Origin: Oscillospiraceae bacterium
Lineage (GTDB): Bacteria; Bacillota; Clostridia; Oscillospirales; Acutalibacteraceae
Direction: 5' to 3'
Length of the DNA: 64,000 nucleotides
NCBI GenBank assembly: GCA_003514385.1
Contig: DOQR01000002.1
Location: 62,001-126,000, forward strand
Shown here: one piece after another, positions 22,580 through 31,179 of the stretch
How positions within the stretch are numbered: the stretch's first letter is position 1
Layout of the letters: every line of letters starts with the position of its first letter
Notes under the pieces: model-generated
Told to the model about the DNA's origin: nothing
What the model saw: the letters and a program-made list of their open reading frames with translations, nothing else
Databases searched by the model: none
Translations under genes and position numbers: made by a program

Positions 22580-24133
22580 TTATTTTGCGTAGTCGCTGAC
22601 CCTGCTCTCCCTGATAAGGTTGACCTTTATCTGACCGGGATATTCAAGCTCGTCTTCAATCTTCTTGACGATGTCGCGGGCGATGAGAACCATCTTCTCG
22701 TCGCTGACGACTTCGGGCTTGACCATTATGCGCACTTCGCGACCCGCCTGAATGGCGAACGAACGCTCAACGCCCTCAAATGAGGATGCGATGCTCTCAA
22801 GCTTTTCAAGGCGCTTGATGTAGTTCTGAACATTCTCACGTCTTGCGCCGGGGCGGGAAGCCGAAACGGCGTCGGCGGCCTGAACGAGGCAGGCGACAAG
22901 CGTCTTTGCCTCAACGTCTCCGTGGTGAGCCTGGATGGCGTGAATGACGCCCTCGCTCTCGCGGTATTTCTTCGCGGCCTCAACACCCAGCTCAACATGC
23001 GAGCCGTCCATCTCGTGGTCGAGTGCCTTGCCGATATCGTGAAGAAGACCGGCTCTCTTTGCAAGCTTGACGTCGGCGCCAAGTTCCGCCGCCATGAGAC
23101 CTGCGATATAAGAAACTTCGAGTGAATGATTGAGTACGTTCTGACCGTAGCTCGTTCTGTACTTGAGCTTGCCGAGAAGCTTGATGAGCTCGGGATGCAC
23201 TCCGTTGACTCCTGCGTCAATGAGTGCGCGCTCGCCGGTCTGCTTGATAGTTGCATCGACCTCGCGGCGGGCTTTCTCGTACATCTCTTCAATGCGGGCG
23301 GGATGAATTCTGCCGTCCGATATAAGTTTTTCGAGTGTCAGACGCGCGACCTCGCGGCGAACCGGATCGAAGCTCGAAACGGTTATAGCCTCGGGCGTGT
23401 CGTCAATTATCAGATCGACGCCGGTTATGGTTTCGAGCGTGCGGACATTTCTGCCCTCGCGTCCGATTATGCGTCCCTTCATCTCGTCGTTGGGCAGGGC
23501 GACAACGGATACCGTGGTCTCTGCCGTGTGATCTGCGGCGCAGCGCTGAATAGCGGTGCCGATTATCTCTCTTGCAATTGTATCAGCCTCGTCCTTTGTG
23601 CGCTGCTGATATTCGAGCACCTTGACTGCCTTCTCGTGAACAAGGTCGTCTTCAAGGTTCTTGAGCAGGTATTCTTTTGCCTGCTCCTTGCTGTAGCCCG
23701 AGATTTTTTCGAGCATATCGAGCTGACTTCTCTTGAGGCTCTCCGCCTCGGCGAGTCTGTCCTCCGCATCCTTTATCTTGCGGCTGAGGGTCTCGTCCTT
23801 CTTTTCGAGATTCTCGATCTTCTTGTCGAGGCTCTCTTCTTTTTGAATGACTCTGCGCTCCTGGCGCTGAACTTCATTGCGCCTTTCGCGCAGTTCTTTT
23901 TCGTTTTCGCTTCTCTGCTTGTGGATCTCATCCTTGGCTTCAAGGATAGCTTCCTTCTTCTTGGCCTCTGCCTGGGTCATAGCCTCGCTGACTATGCGGT
24001 TCGCTTCTTTTGTGGCGGAACCTATTGCGGCTTCGGCAACTCTCTTCCTATGTAAACCGCCGAGAATGAAACCGATAATGCCGAATGCGACTCCGACAGC
24101 GGCGGCTATAAGAATAATTTTCCAAACGTCCAA
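22580..24133 (-). CDS. rny: Ribonuclease Y
   Basis: A 517-aa membrane-anchored endoribonuclease that starts mRNA decay. The start is taken as TTG 24133 because GGGAGGTG ends 8-9 nt upstream and the resulting length matches the family (about 520 aa); no ATG gives a better N-terminus. A single transmembrane helix (residues about 4-24) precedes a long charged coiled coil (to about 200), then a KH domain with [15 protein letters not shown]. An HD domain follows with the metal motif LLHDIGKAL and HAIQAHHGD. The protein ends [15 protein letters not shown], as is usual. Upstream of ymdB, as in Bacillus. Confidence 0.96.
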   Translation of the reverse strand: MDVWKIILIAAAVGVAFGIIGFILGGLHRKRVAEAAIGSATKEANRIVSEAMTQAEAKKKEAILEAKDEIHKQRSENEKELRERRNEVQRQERRVIQKEESLDKKIENLEKKDETLSRKIKDAEDRLAEAESLKRSQLDMLEKISGYSKEQAKEYLLKNLEDDLVHEKAVKVLEYQQRTKDEADTIAREIIGTAIQRCAADHTAETTVSVVALPNDEMKGRIIGREGRNVRTLETITGVDLIIDDTPEAITVSSFDPVRREVARLTLEKLISDGRIHPARIEEMYEKARREVDATIKQTGERALIDAGVNGVHPELIKLLGKLKYRTSYGQNVLNHSLEVSYIAGLMAAELGADVKLAKRAGLLHDIGKALDHEMDGSHVELGVEAAKKYRESEGVIHAIQAHHGDVEAKTLVACLVQAADAVSASRPGARRENVQNYIKRLEKLESIASSFEGVERSFAIQAGREVRIMVKPEVVSDEKMVLIARDIVKKIEDELEYPGQIKVNLIRESRVSDYAK

Positions 24134-24210
24134 ACGAATAACACCTCCCGAATAAAAATTTTGATTATTGTAAAACTCAGTAAAATAACAATATGGAGTA
24201 TAGCTTGGCA

Positions 24211-24261
24211 CATAATACTACCATTATTATGTATAATAACCTTAAACGGGAGAAATGTCAA
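24211..24261 (-). promoter_or_regulatory. rny promoter with downstream palindrome
   Basis: Minus strand TTGACA (24256-24261) and TATTAT (24233-24238), 17 bp apart. Just downstream, CATAATA-N6-TATTATG-like inverted repeats cover 24211-24231 and could be an operator or a 5' hairpin. The leader is about 95 nt. Confidence 0.65.
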
Positions 24262-24328
24262 GGTATTATTGCAACACATGGTACAAAAATTTATGGAAGT
24301 TGAACAAAATCCCGCGCGAAAGAAAGTG

Positions 24329-24356
24329 TTGACTTTTTCGCGTTTGGTGATAAAAT
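24329..24356 (+). promoter_or_regulatory. thrS promoter
   Basis: TTGACT (24329-24334) and TAAAAT (24351-24356), 16 bp apart, with an extended TGA before the -10. It drives the T-box leader. Confidence 0.7.
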
Positions 24357-24362
24357 GATAAT

Positions 24363-24610
24363 GTTAAAAGCTGTGAAGCAGAAGACGTGTTCCGAACGTC
24401 CTCAAAGAGAGCCGCGCGCCGTTGGCTGAGAGCGCCGGTGTTGATACGGGATATGTTACCGCTGCCGAGCGCGCACCGAAGCCCTGCGGGATAGGCTGCG
24501 ACGTATGACCGCGTTAAGGTCGCATGAGTGGCGGCGCGAGCCGCAAACCGGGTGGAACCGTGGAGCATTCGCTTCACCCCTGTAATTTTTACGGGGGTGG
24601 AGCTTTTTTC
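24363..24610 (+). promoter_or_regulatory. T-box leader of thrS
   Basis: A tRNA-sensing riboswitch. The conserved T-box element GGGTGGAACCGTGG is at 24550-24563, followed by a rho-independent terminator. The upstream part contains a long stem I region with GGCTGAGAG and a candidate ACC (Thr) specifier within GATATGTTACCGCTG near 24450. Uncharged tRNA-Thr should stabilise the antiterminator and switch on thrS. It fills the 520-base gap between rny and thrS; the rest of the gap is the rny leader and promoter. Confidence 0.9.
24571..24609 (+). terminator. T-box terminator of the thrS leader
   Basis: GCTTCACCCC (24571-24580) pairs with GGGGTGGAGC (24594-24603), followed by six T. It competes with the antiterminator that includes the T-box sequence just upstream. 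Confidence 0.85.
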
Positions 24611-24655
24611 ATCCCTGAGACGGGCTTTGGCTCGAAGCTGAAAGGAGAAATTTTT

Positions 24656-26569
24656 ATGGTAAACATTGAACTCAAGGGCGGAGTCGTCAAGGAGTTTGAC
24701 GACGGAATAACCGCCATGGAAGTGGCGAAGAGCCTCGGTATGGGACTCTATAAGGCGGCGTGCGTCTGCCGCATCGACGGCGAGGTCAAGGATCTTCGCA
24801 CCCCGATAAACAAAGACTGCAAGCTCGAAATTCTTACTTTTGACGATGACGACGGAAAGCGCGCGCTCAGACATACCGCTTCGCACGTCCTTGCCCAGGC
24901 TGTCAAGCGTCTCTATCCCGAGGCGAAGCTTGCGATAGGCCCCGCCATTGACAACGGCTTCTATTATGACTTCGATGTCGATGTGCCGTTCACTCCCGAG
25001 GTTCTCGAGAAAATAGAGGCGGAGATGAAGAAGATAGTCAAAGAGGCTCTGCCGCTCGAGAGATACGAGCTCGATCCCGACGAGGCTATTGCTATGATGG
25101 AGAAGAAGGGCGAGCCCTACAAAGTCGAGCTTATTCAGGAGCACGCAGGCAAGGGCGAGAAGATATCGTTCTTCCGCCAGGGTGAGTTCGATGAGCTCTG
25201 CGCAGGCCCTCATGTCCCCGACACCTCGCGCGTCAAGGCGTTCAAGCTGACCTCCTGCACCGGCGCATACTGGCGCGGCGACTCGGACAATAAGATGCTC
25301 CAGAGAATCTACGGAACCGCTTTCACGAAGAAAGAGGATCTTGACAATTATCTTCATATGCTCGAAGAGGCGAAGAAGCGCGACCACAGAAAGCTCGGCA
25401 AGGAGCTCGGCCTGTTCACTATCATGGATGAGGGCCCCGGCTTCCCGTTCTTCCTGCCCAACGGCATGGTTCTCAGAAATACCCTTATCGACTATTGGCG
25501 CGAAGTGCACAAGCGTTACGGCTATGTCGAGATATCCACTCCGATGATGCTCAACCGTTCGCTCTGGGAGCGCAGCGGCCACTGGGATCACTACAAGGAG
25601 AATATGTACACCACGGTTATAGACGACACCGACTTTGCGATAAAGCCGATGAACTGCCCCGGCGGAATGCTCGTCTATAAGCTTCAGCCCCATTCATACC
25701 GCGACCTGCCCCTGAGAATGGGCGAGCTCGGTCTGGTTCACCGCCACGAGCTGTCCGGCGCGCTCCACGGCCTGTTCCGCGTGCGTTGCTTCACTCAGGA
25801 TGATGCGCATATCTTCATGACATGGGATCAGATGAAGGACGAGATAAAGGGCGTTGTCCGCCTGTTTGATGAGGTCTATTCCGTGTTCGGTCTGACCTAT
25901 CAGATCGAAGTCTCAACCATGCCCGAGGATCACATGGGCGACGAAAAAGACTGGGATTTCGCAACGGAGACCCTCAAGGCGGCGGTCACCGAGATGGGCA
26001 AGGATTTTGTCATCAACGAGGGCGACGGCGCATTCTACGGACCGAAGCTCGACTTCCATCTGTCCGATTCTCTCGGCAGAACATGGCAGTGCGGCACCAT
26101 CCAGCTCGATATGCAGCTGCCCGAGCGCTTCGAGCTTGAATACACCGGTGCGGACGGCGAGAAGCATCGCCCGGTCATGATTCACCGCGTTGTTCTCGGT
26201 TCTATCGAGCGCTTCATCGGCGTTATCACCGAGCACTTTGCAGGCGCGTTCCCGCTGTGGCTTGCTCCCGAGCAGGTCAAGATTCTGCCGATATCCGATA
26301 AGTTCCACAGCTATGCCGAGGAAGTCCGTCAGCAGCTCGATATAGCGGGACTCAGAGTCAGCGTTGACACCCGCAGCGAGAAGATCGGCTATAAGATCCG
26401 TGAGGCTCAGCTCCACAAGATTCCATACATGCTCGTCATCGGCGAGAAAGAGGTTGAAAGCGGCACGGTCAGTGTCAGAAAGCGCGGCGAGGGCGATATC
26501 GGCGCGATGAGCATCGCCGATTTTGTTGACAGCGCAAAGACCGATGTGGCCGAAAAAGCTATCTGGTAA
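24656..26569 (+). CDS. thrS: Threonyl-tRNA synthetase
   Basis: A 637-aa class II aminoacyl-tRNA synthetase. The ATG at 24656 follows AAAGGAG; longer frames run into the T-box terminator. Order: TGS domain (residues 1-60, GGVVKEFDDGITAMEVAK), editing domain with HTASHVLAQAVKRLYP and the zinc/editing residues CAGPHV. The catalytic core then has PNGMVLRNTL (motif 1 region), MNCPGGMLVY, RMGELGLVHRHE (motif 2) and HRVVLGSIERFIG (motif 3). The anticodon-binding domain completes it. The gene is monocistronic, controlled by the T-box and closed by a strong terminator. Confidence 0.98.
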   Translation: MVNIELKGGVVKEFDDGITAMEVAKSLGMGLYKAACVCRIDGEVKDLRTPINKDCKLEILTFDDDDGKRALRHTASHVLAQAVKRLYPEAKLAIGPAIDNGFYYDFDVDVPFTPEVLEKIEAEMKKIVKEALPLERYELDPDEAIAMMEKKGEPYKVELIQEHAGKGEKISFFRQGEFDELCAGPHVPDTSRVKAFKLTSCTGAYWRGDSDNKMLQRIYGTAFTKKEDLDNYLHMLEEAKKRDHRKLGKELGLFTIMDEGPGFPFFLPNGMVLRNTLIDYWREVHKRYGYVEISTPMMLNRSLWERSGHWDHYKENMYTTVIDDTDFAIKPMNCPGGMLVYKLQPHSYRDLPLRMGELGLVHRHELSGALHGLFRVRCFTQDDAHIFMTWDQMKDEIKGVVRLFDEVYSVFGLTYQIEVSTMPEDHMGDEKDWDFATETLKAAVTEMGKDFVINEGDGAFYGPKLDFHLSDSLGRTWQCGTIQLDMQLPERFELEYTGADGEKHRPVMIHRVVLGSIERFIGVITEHFAGAFPLWLAPEQVKILPISDKFHSYAEEVRQQLDIAGLRVSVDTRSEKIGYKIREAQLHKIPYMLVIGEKEVESGTVSVRKRGEGDIGAMSIADFVDSAKTDVAEKAIW

Positions 26570-26590
26570 ATTTTACAATAAAATCTGCAT

Positions 26591-26636
26591 TCCGGCGCAG
26601 TATACAACATCTTGTGTACTGCGCCGGATCTTTTTC
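26591..26636 (+). terminator. thrS terminator
   Basis: TCCGGCGCAGTA pairs with TACTGCGCCGGA (26591-26628, loop about 14 nt with a further ACAA/TTGT pairing), then TCTTTTT. Confidence 0.9.
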
Positions 26637-26670
26637 TATTCGCCGAAAAATTTTTTGTAATCTGCCCCCA

Positions 26671-26760
26671 AAAAGTGGCTCAAAACTATTGCGCTATTTG
26701 AGTTTGTGGTTTATAATTAGGGTGCAATAGGTGGATAAGTGCACCCAAGTGGTGGATAAA
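26671..26760 (+). promoter_or_regulatory. mraZ promoter and candidate MraZ-binding repeats
   Basis: TATAAT at 26712-26717 with TTGCGC at 26689-26694 (17 bp apart). Repeated GTGG elements surround it: AAAGTGG (26672-26678), GTGG (26706-26709), GTGGATAA (26731-26738) and GTGGATAA (26752-26759), the last two exactly 21 bp apart. GGGTGCA (26720-26726) and TGCACCC (26740-26746) form an inverted repeat. MraZ binds tandem GTGG-type repeats ahead of its own operon, so autoregulation is likely. Confidence 0.6.
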
Positions 26761-26793
26761 AACACCGAAATTTTCTCAAAAGGGGGCGAGCGC

Positions 26794-27231
26794 ATGGAAA
26801 AAACTGAATTCGGCGGATTTTTTGTCCATACGCTCGACCAGAAAAACCGAGTGTTCATTCCGGCGGAATTCCGCAGCAAGCTAGGCGCGGAATTCGTCGT
26901 CTGCACTCCGCCCGGCAGCACAGACTGCATTATTATATATACGGTCGAAGAGTGGGACAGATATTTTGAGAATCTCCGCAGCCTCTGCACCGGCGCGGAC
27001 CGCGCATTCGCTGAGCGTATTGCAAGCAGCTCGAAGAGATGCGTCGTTCCCGATAAGCAGGGCAGAATAACCCTCTCCGCCGATCACTGCGCAAAGGCGC
27101 ACCTCGAAAAAGAGGCGCTGATAGCCGGCGTCGGCAACCGCGTGGAGATATGGAACCCCGCGCTGTGGGAAGAGAAGTGCGCGGAGAATATGGCGAAGAT
27201 CGAAGAACTCGCGAAGCTCGTTCAGCTTTGA
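26794..27231 (+). CDS. mraZ: Transcriptional regulator MraZ
   Basis: A 145-aa protein made of two SpoVT-AbrB-like halves: residues about 10-50 (HTLDQKNRVFIPAEFRSKLG) and 80-125 (KRCVVPDKQGRITLSADH). It forms rings and binds repeats upstream of the division cluster. ATG 26794 follows AGGGGGCGAG; an upstream in-frame ATG at 26731 lies among the GTGG repeats. First gene of the dcw cluster, 18 nt before rsmH. Confidence 0.95.
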   Translation: MEKTEFGGFFVHTLDQKNRVFIPAEFRSKLGAEFVVCTPPGSTDCIIIYTVEEWDRYFENLRSLCTGADRAFAERIASSSKRCVVPDKQGRITLSADHCAKAHLEKEALIAGVGNRVEIWNPALWEEKCAENMAKIEELAKLVQL

Positions 27232-27249
27232 TGCGGAGGGCGGCATAAC

Positions 27250-28179
27250 ATGGAGTTCAAACATATACCCGTACTTTTCAATGAGTCGATCGAAGCGCTT
27301 GATATAAAGCCGGACGGTCTTTACGCGGACTGCACGGCGGGCGGCGGCGGTCACTCGAACGCGATACTGGACAGGCTCTCGGCAAACGGCAGGCTCGTCG
27401 CCATTGACCGCGACCCCGAAGCGATAGAGACGCTCACAAAGCGTTTCGAGGGCAGAGAGAATGTCAGCATAGTCAACGACAACTTCTTTAATATAAAGAG
27501 CATACTTTCGCAGTTCACCGACGAGGGCGCCGACGGCATTCTCGCAGACCTCGGAGTGAGCTCCCATCAGCTCGACGACGCCGCACGCGGATTTTCTTTC
27601 CACGCGGACGCTCCGCTCGACATGAGAATGTCGATGCAGGGCATGAGTGCGGCGGACGCAGTCAACTCGCTTTCGCAGCGTGAACTGCAGGATATCATCT
27701 ACAGATACGGCGAGGACAAGTTCGCTCCGCGCATAGCGGCGGGAATAGTCCGAGCGAGGGCTGAAAAGCCGATAGAAACAACACTGGAACTCGCCGAGAT
27801 AGTCAAAAGCTCTATTCCGGCGGCGGCGCGCCGCGAGGGAGGCCACCCCGCGAGGCGCACCTTCCAGGCGTTGAGAATCTATGTCAACGGCGAGCTCGAC
27901 GGACTCGACAGGGCGATAGGCGATATGTTCGATTCGCTCAAGGTCGGCGGCAGGCTCGCAATAATAACCTTCCATTCGCTCGAGGACAGAGCGGTCAAGC
28001 AGACTTTCGCTTCCCTGTGTGAGGGGTGCATATGCCCGCCGGAGTTCCCGGTGTGCGTCTGCGGGAGAAAGAGCCGCGGCAGATTGCCGCAAAAGGCGGC
28101 GGCTCCGAGCAAGGCGGAGCTCGAAGAGAATCCGCGCAGCAGAAGCGCAAGGCTTCGCGTAATAGAGAAAATCAGATAA
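27250..28179 (+). CDS. rsmH: 16S rRNA m4C1402 methyltransferase RsmH
   Basis: A 309-aa SAM-dependent enzyme that N4-methylates C1402 of 16S rRNA. It opens HIPVLFNESIEAL, followed by the SAM-binding YADCTAGGGGHSNAIL. DGILADLGVSSHQLDDAARGFSFH and the HPARRTFQALRI box follow, and ITFHSLEDRAVKQTF lies near the end. Cysteines CEGCICPPEFPVCVCG lie in the C-terminal part, common in clostridial members. Second gene of dcw, as is standard (mraW). Confidence 0.97.
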   Translation: MEFKHIPVLFNESIEALDIKPDGLYADCTAGGGGHSNAILDRLSANGRLVAIDRDPEAIETLTKRFEGRENVSIVNDNFFNIKSILSQFTDEGADGILADLGVSSHQLDDAARGFSFHADAPLDMRMSMQGMSAADAVNSLSQRELQDIIYRYGEDKFAPRIAAGIVRARAEKPIETTLELAEIVKSSIPAAARREGGHPARRTFQALRIYVNGELDGLDRAIGDMFDSLKVGGRLAIITFHSLEDRAVKQTFASLCEGCICPPEFPVCVCGRKSRGRLPQKAAAPSKAELEENPRSRSARLRVIEKIR

Positions 28180-28225
28180 TTTTTTAGTATAAACGGGAAA
28201 AAGTTACAGGGAAAGGATGGTAACT

Positions 28226-28711
28226 ATGGCAGCGAATTATAACGGAGCGCAGGCTTACAGATTCGAACTCTTCGAGCCGCAGCAGGCTATGCCCGCGCCG
28301 AAGAAAAAGGAAGTTCCGGTCGGTCCACAGCGAGTGGTCGAAGCGCCGAAAAAGACAAAGGCGCAGAAACAGGCAGAAGCAAAAGAAATAAACAGGCGCA
28401 TCGCCGTTATTCTCACCGTGTCGGTCGTTATGTTCATGCTTCTCGGAATAAATATGTATTCGCGCACACGCCTTACCGTTCTTGCGCAGGAGGCGGCAAA
28501 GATACAGACGAGCATCTCGGAAGAGCAGAGCAGAACGGTCGATCTTCAGAGCAGACTGACCCAGAAGATGAGCACGGACGCGGTTCTCGACTATGCGACA
28601 AACAGGCTCGGCATGGTCAAGGGCAACCGCTCGCAGATAAACTACATAACCGTCAACGGTTCGGACTCCGTCGTTTATAATGACGACAGCGGATCAAAAG
28701 CGGGAGAATAG
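28226..28711 (+). CDS. ftsL: FtsL-like division protein
   Basis: A 161-aa bitopic membrane protein by position and architecture. A cytoplasmic basic/Pro region (residues 1-60) precedes one transmembrane helix (IAVILTVSVVMFMLLGINMY, about 63-82). An extracytoplasmic coiled coil follows (LAQEAAKIQTSISEEQSRTVDLQSRL), ending NRLGMVKGNRSQINYITV, the typical FtsL/DivIC tail. FtsL proteins vary strongly in sequence, so the call rests on this layout and on its place between rsmH and the PBP2 gene. ATG 28226 follows GAAAGGA; ATG 28217 is an alternative. Confidence 0.8.
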   Translation: MAANYNGAQAYRFELFEPQQAMPAPKKKEVPVGPQRVVEAPKKTKAQKQAEAKEINRRIAVILTVSVVMFMLLGINMYSRTRLTVLAQEAAKIQTSISEEQSRTVDLQSRLTQKMSTDAVLDYATNRLGMVKGNRSQINYITVNGSDSVVYNDDSGSKAGE

Positions 28712-28756
28712 TACGGGCATCGCACGGCATATAATGATGTGCCTGAGTTGCGTTGA

Positions 28757-28786
28757 AAAGGGCGGATCGCGGTCTGCCCTTTTTTG
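28757..28786 (+). terminator. Terminator-like hairpin between ftsL and the PBP gene
   Basis: AAAGGGC-GGA pairs with TCT-GCCCTTT around a six-base loop, then a run of six T. It lies inside the division operon, 45 nt after ftsL and 45 nt before the next start, so it probably acts as an attenuator or partial terminator. Confidence 0.7.
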
Positions 28787-28830
28787 GACATTTAAGAAGG
28801 TTTTTTACCGAGCGGTGAAAGGGTGAAGAT

Positions 28831-31164
28831 ATGCAGAAGACATTGCCTAAAAAAGAAAAAGACAGGCGCGCCAAGGTGATGGTAGCAATCATCGCCATAG
28901 CTTTCCTAGCCTGCGTCGGCAACCTCTTCCGCATCCAGGTGGTTCAGGCGGATTATTACAAAGGCAAAGCCGAGGAAAATCAGCTCTACGATACCGAGAT
29001 ACCGGCTCAGCGCGGCACTATTTATGACTCCGAGGGAAATATTCTCGCCCAGAGCGCGTCGGTGTGGCTTGTGTATATCGATCCCTACAGTGTACCGGAC
29101 GATAATGTCCGCGCCCAGCTGTGCCTCGATCTGAGCGAAGCGCTCGATATAAACGGCGACACGCTGATAAAAAAGCTCCAGATGACGAAGTACAGATATC
29201 TCGTCATCGCAAAGCAGGTTGAATACGATAACAAAGAAAAAGTAGTCGAGATAAAAAAGAAAAAGTACGAATACACGAAGGACGGCAAGAAGCAGTATGC
29301 CTACGGCAGTTCGATGGTCGGCATAGACCCGGATGTCAAGCGTTACTACCCCAACGGCAATCTCGCCAGCCATATCATCGGATACACAAACTCGGAGGGC
29401 AACGGTCAGGCGGGCATCGAGCTATATTATAACAGCATCCTCTCGGGTATCCCCGGCAGAAAGGTCACTGCAAAGGACGCCTACGGCAGGGCGATGCCGC
29501 TCCAGTATGAGACTCTTTACGACGCGACGAACGGACAGAAGCTCCAGCTGACTGTCAACAGCAATATCCAGCGCTATCTTGAAGAAGCGCTCAAGCAGGC
29601 GTATATCGACAACAAGTGCGCCTATGCAAACGGTATAGTTATGGATGTCAATACCGGTGCGATACTCGGCATGGCGACCATGAGCGACTATGACCCGAAC
29701 AATCCGCGCGAAACGGACGATACGGAGGTCGAGGAGGAATATAAACGCCTCCAGGAGCTGCGCGCCGCAAAATATGAAGAATCGGGCAAGACCCCGACCG
29801 AGGAAGAAATCAAAAAGGGTCAGGAAGAGGATAGAAACAACGCGAAGCTCAATGTGTTTTATAACAATGTCCGAAACCAGAATGTCAGCAGCACATATGA
29901 GCCCGGCTCCGTTTTCAAGACCATAACCGCCTCGGCGGCTCTCGACCAAGGCGTCGCGGATCAGTCAACAAAGGTCGACTGCGTGGCGGGCGGAATAAAA
30001 ATTCTCACCCAGACCTACCACTGCAACGCGCACACCGTTCACGGTACGCTCGACATGGTCGGCGGTCTGAAAAAATCCTGCAACTCTTATTTCATAACCA
30101 TGGGTCAGCGCCTCGGCGTTGATAATTTCTACAAATATTTCGAGGCCTTCGGCTTCACCGAAAAGACCGGAATCGACCTCCCAGCGGAGACTCAGCCCAA
30201 GGCGGGCGTCACTTACCACGCCCACGAGGGCATGACGCTCATCGACCTCGCGAGCTCCTCGTTCGGTCAGTCGTTCCAGGTCACGCCCATTCAGATGGTG
30301 ACAGCGCTCTCCGCCATAGCCAACGGCGGAAAGCTGATGAAGCCCTATGTCGTCGCGAAAGTCCTCGACGACAACGGCAATGTCGTCAGCGAGACCCAGC
30401 CGACCGTCAGGCGTCAGGTGATAAGCGAGGAGACCTCTGCAAAAGTCGCCGAGATGATGCGCCGCGTCGTCAACGAAGGCACGGCGAAAAACGGATATGT
30501 TATCGGCTACCGCGTCGCGGGCAAGACCGGTACCTCGCAGAAGCTCGGCAAGACCGGCGAGCACGTCGCATCCTACGGCTGCTTTGCCCCTGCGGACGAT
30601 CCGAAGGTTGCAATAATTATTATTATCGATGAGCCGCACGGCGGTCAGATTCAGGGCGGTCAGATAGCCGCTCCCGTCGCCGCCCAGGTCATGGAAAAAA
30701 CGCTCAAATATCTCAACGTTGAGCCGCAGTATACCGAAAGCGAGCTTGCAAAGCTCGACACGACGGTTTCCAACTATGTCGGCAAGAATGTTTCGGAGGT
30801 CTCTTCGGAGCTTCGCTCGGCGGGCTTCAACTGCAAGGTTATCGGCAACGGCGACAAGGTTATAAGCCAGCTCCCCGGCGCCTATCAGAGCGTGCCCAAG
30901 GGCGGCATAGTCGTGCTCTATACCGAGGGCGGACCCGTTGAAACAAAGACCAAAGTGCCCGATCTGACGGGACTTTCGATAACCCAGGTCAACCGCACTG
31001 CGGCTGCCGCGGGCATAAATATCAAGATATCCGGCAACACTCTCGTCAACTCCGAGCTCACATCTTACGGGCAGAGCATCGCAAAGGGCGAAAGCGTCGA
31101 TTACGGCACGACGGTCACAGTGTACTTCAAATCGAATACCGGCGTTTCCGATTCTCCGGGCTGA
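28831..31164 (+). CDS. Class B penicillin-binding protein with PASTA domains (FtsI/SpoVD type)
   Basis: A 777-aa septal peptidoglycan transpeptidase. A short basic cytoplasmic part and a transmembrane helix (residues about 16-36) precede the dimerisation domain (IPAQRGTIYDSEGNILA). The catalytic domain has the active-site serine in EPGSVFK (Ser360, Lys363), SCN in KKSCNSYF and KTG in VAGKTGTSQK. Two PASTA repeats (residues about 640-770; NYVGKNVSEVSSELRSAGF and PDLTGLSITQVNRTAAAAGI) end the protein. An insert rich in Glu/Lys around 295-340 precedes the active site. It may be the division PBP, the sporulation SpoVD, or both; the window does not decide. Confidence 0.95.
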   Translation: MQKTLPKKEKDRRAKVMVAIIAIAFLACVGNLFRIQVVQADYYKGKAEENQLYDTEIPAQRGTIYDSEGNILAQSASVWLVYIDPYSVPDDNVRAQLCLDLSEALDINGDTLIKKLQMTKYRYLVIAKQVEYDNKEKVVEIKKKKYEYTKDGKKQYAYGSSMVGIDPDVKRYYPNGNLASHIIGYTNSEGNGQAGIELYYNSILSGIPGRKVTAKDAYGRAMPLQYETLYDATNGQKLQLTVNSNIQRYLEEALKQAYIDNKCAYANGIVMDVNTGAILGMATMSDYDPNNPRETDDTEVEEEYKRLQELRAAKYEESGKTPTEEEIKKGQEEDRNNAKLNVFYNNVRNQNVSSTYEPGSVFKTITASAALDQGVADQSTKVDCVAGGIKILTQTYHCNAHTVHGTLDMVGGLKKSCNSYFITMGQRLGVDNFYKYFEAFGFTEKTGIDLPAETQPKAGVTYHAHEGMTLIDLASSSFGQSFQVTPIQMVTALSAIANGGKLMKPYVVAKVLDDNGNVVSETQPTVRRQVISEETSAKVAEMMRRVVNEGTAKNGYVIGYRVAGKTGTSQKLGKTGEHVASYGCFAPADDPKVAIIIIIDEPHGGQIQGGQIAAPVAAQVMEKTLKYLNVEPQYTESELAKLDTTVSNYVGKNVSEVSSELRSAGFNCKVIGNGDKVISQLPGAYQSVPKGGIVVLYTEGGPVETKTKVPDLTGLSITQVNRTAAAAGINIKISGNTLVNSELTSYGQSIAKGESVDYGTTVTVYFKSNTGVSDSPG

Positions 31165-31179
31165 TAAAGGAGATTTTCA

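Noticed and set aside
23126-24055. 309-codon plus-strand Leu-rich frame
   Set aside because: Antisense of the rny coiled coil, which reads as leucine-rich on the other strand.
24266-25693. 475-codon minus-strand frame
   Set aside because: It lies wholly over thrS and its T-box, shows no ribosome-binding site, and its product has no domain; thrS is unmistakable.
26881-28092. 403-codon minus-strand frame over mraZ and rsmH
   Set aside because: Antisense shadow of two clear genes; repetitive Arg/Leu composition typical of such shadows.
28730-28735. TATAAT between ftsL and the PBP gene as a promoter
   Set aside because: No -35 or extended -10 accompanies it, and the terminator-like hairpin follows about 20 nt later.
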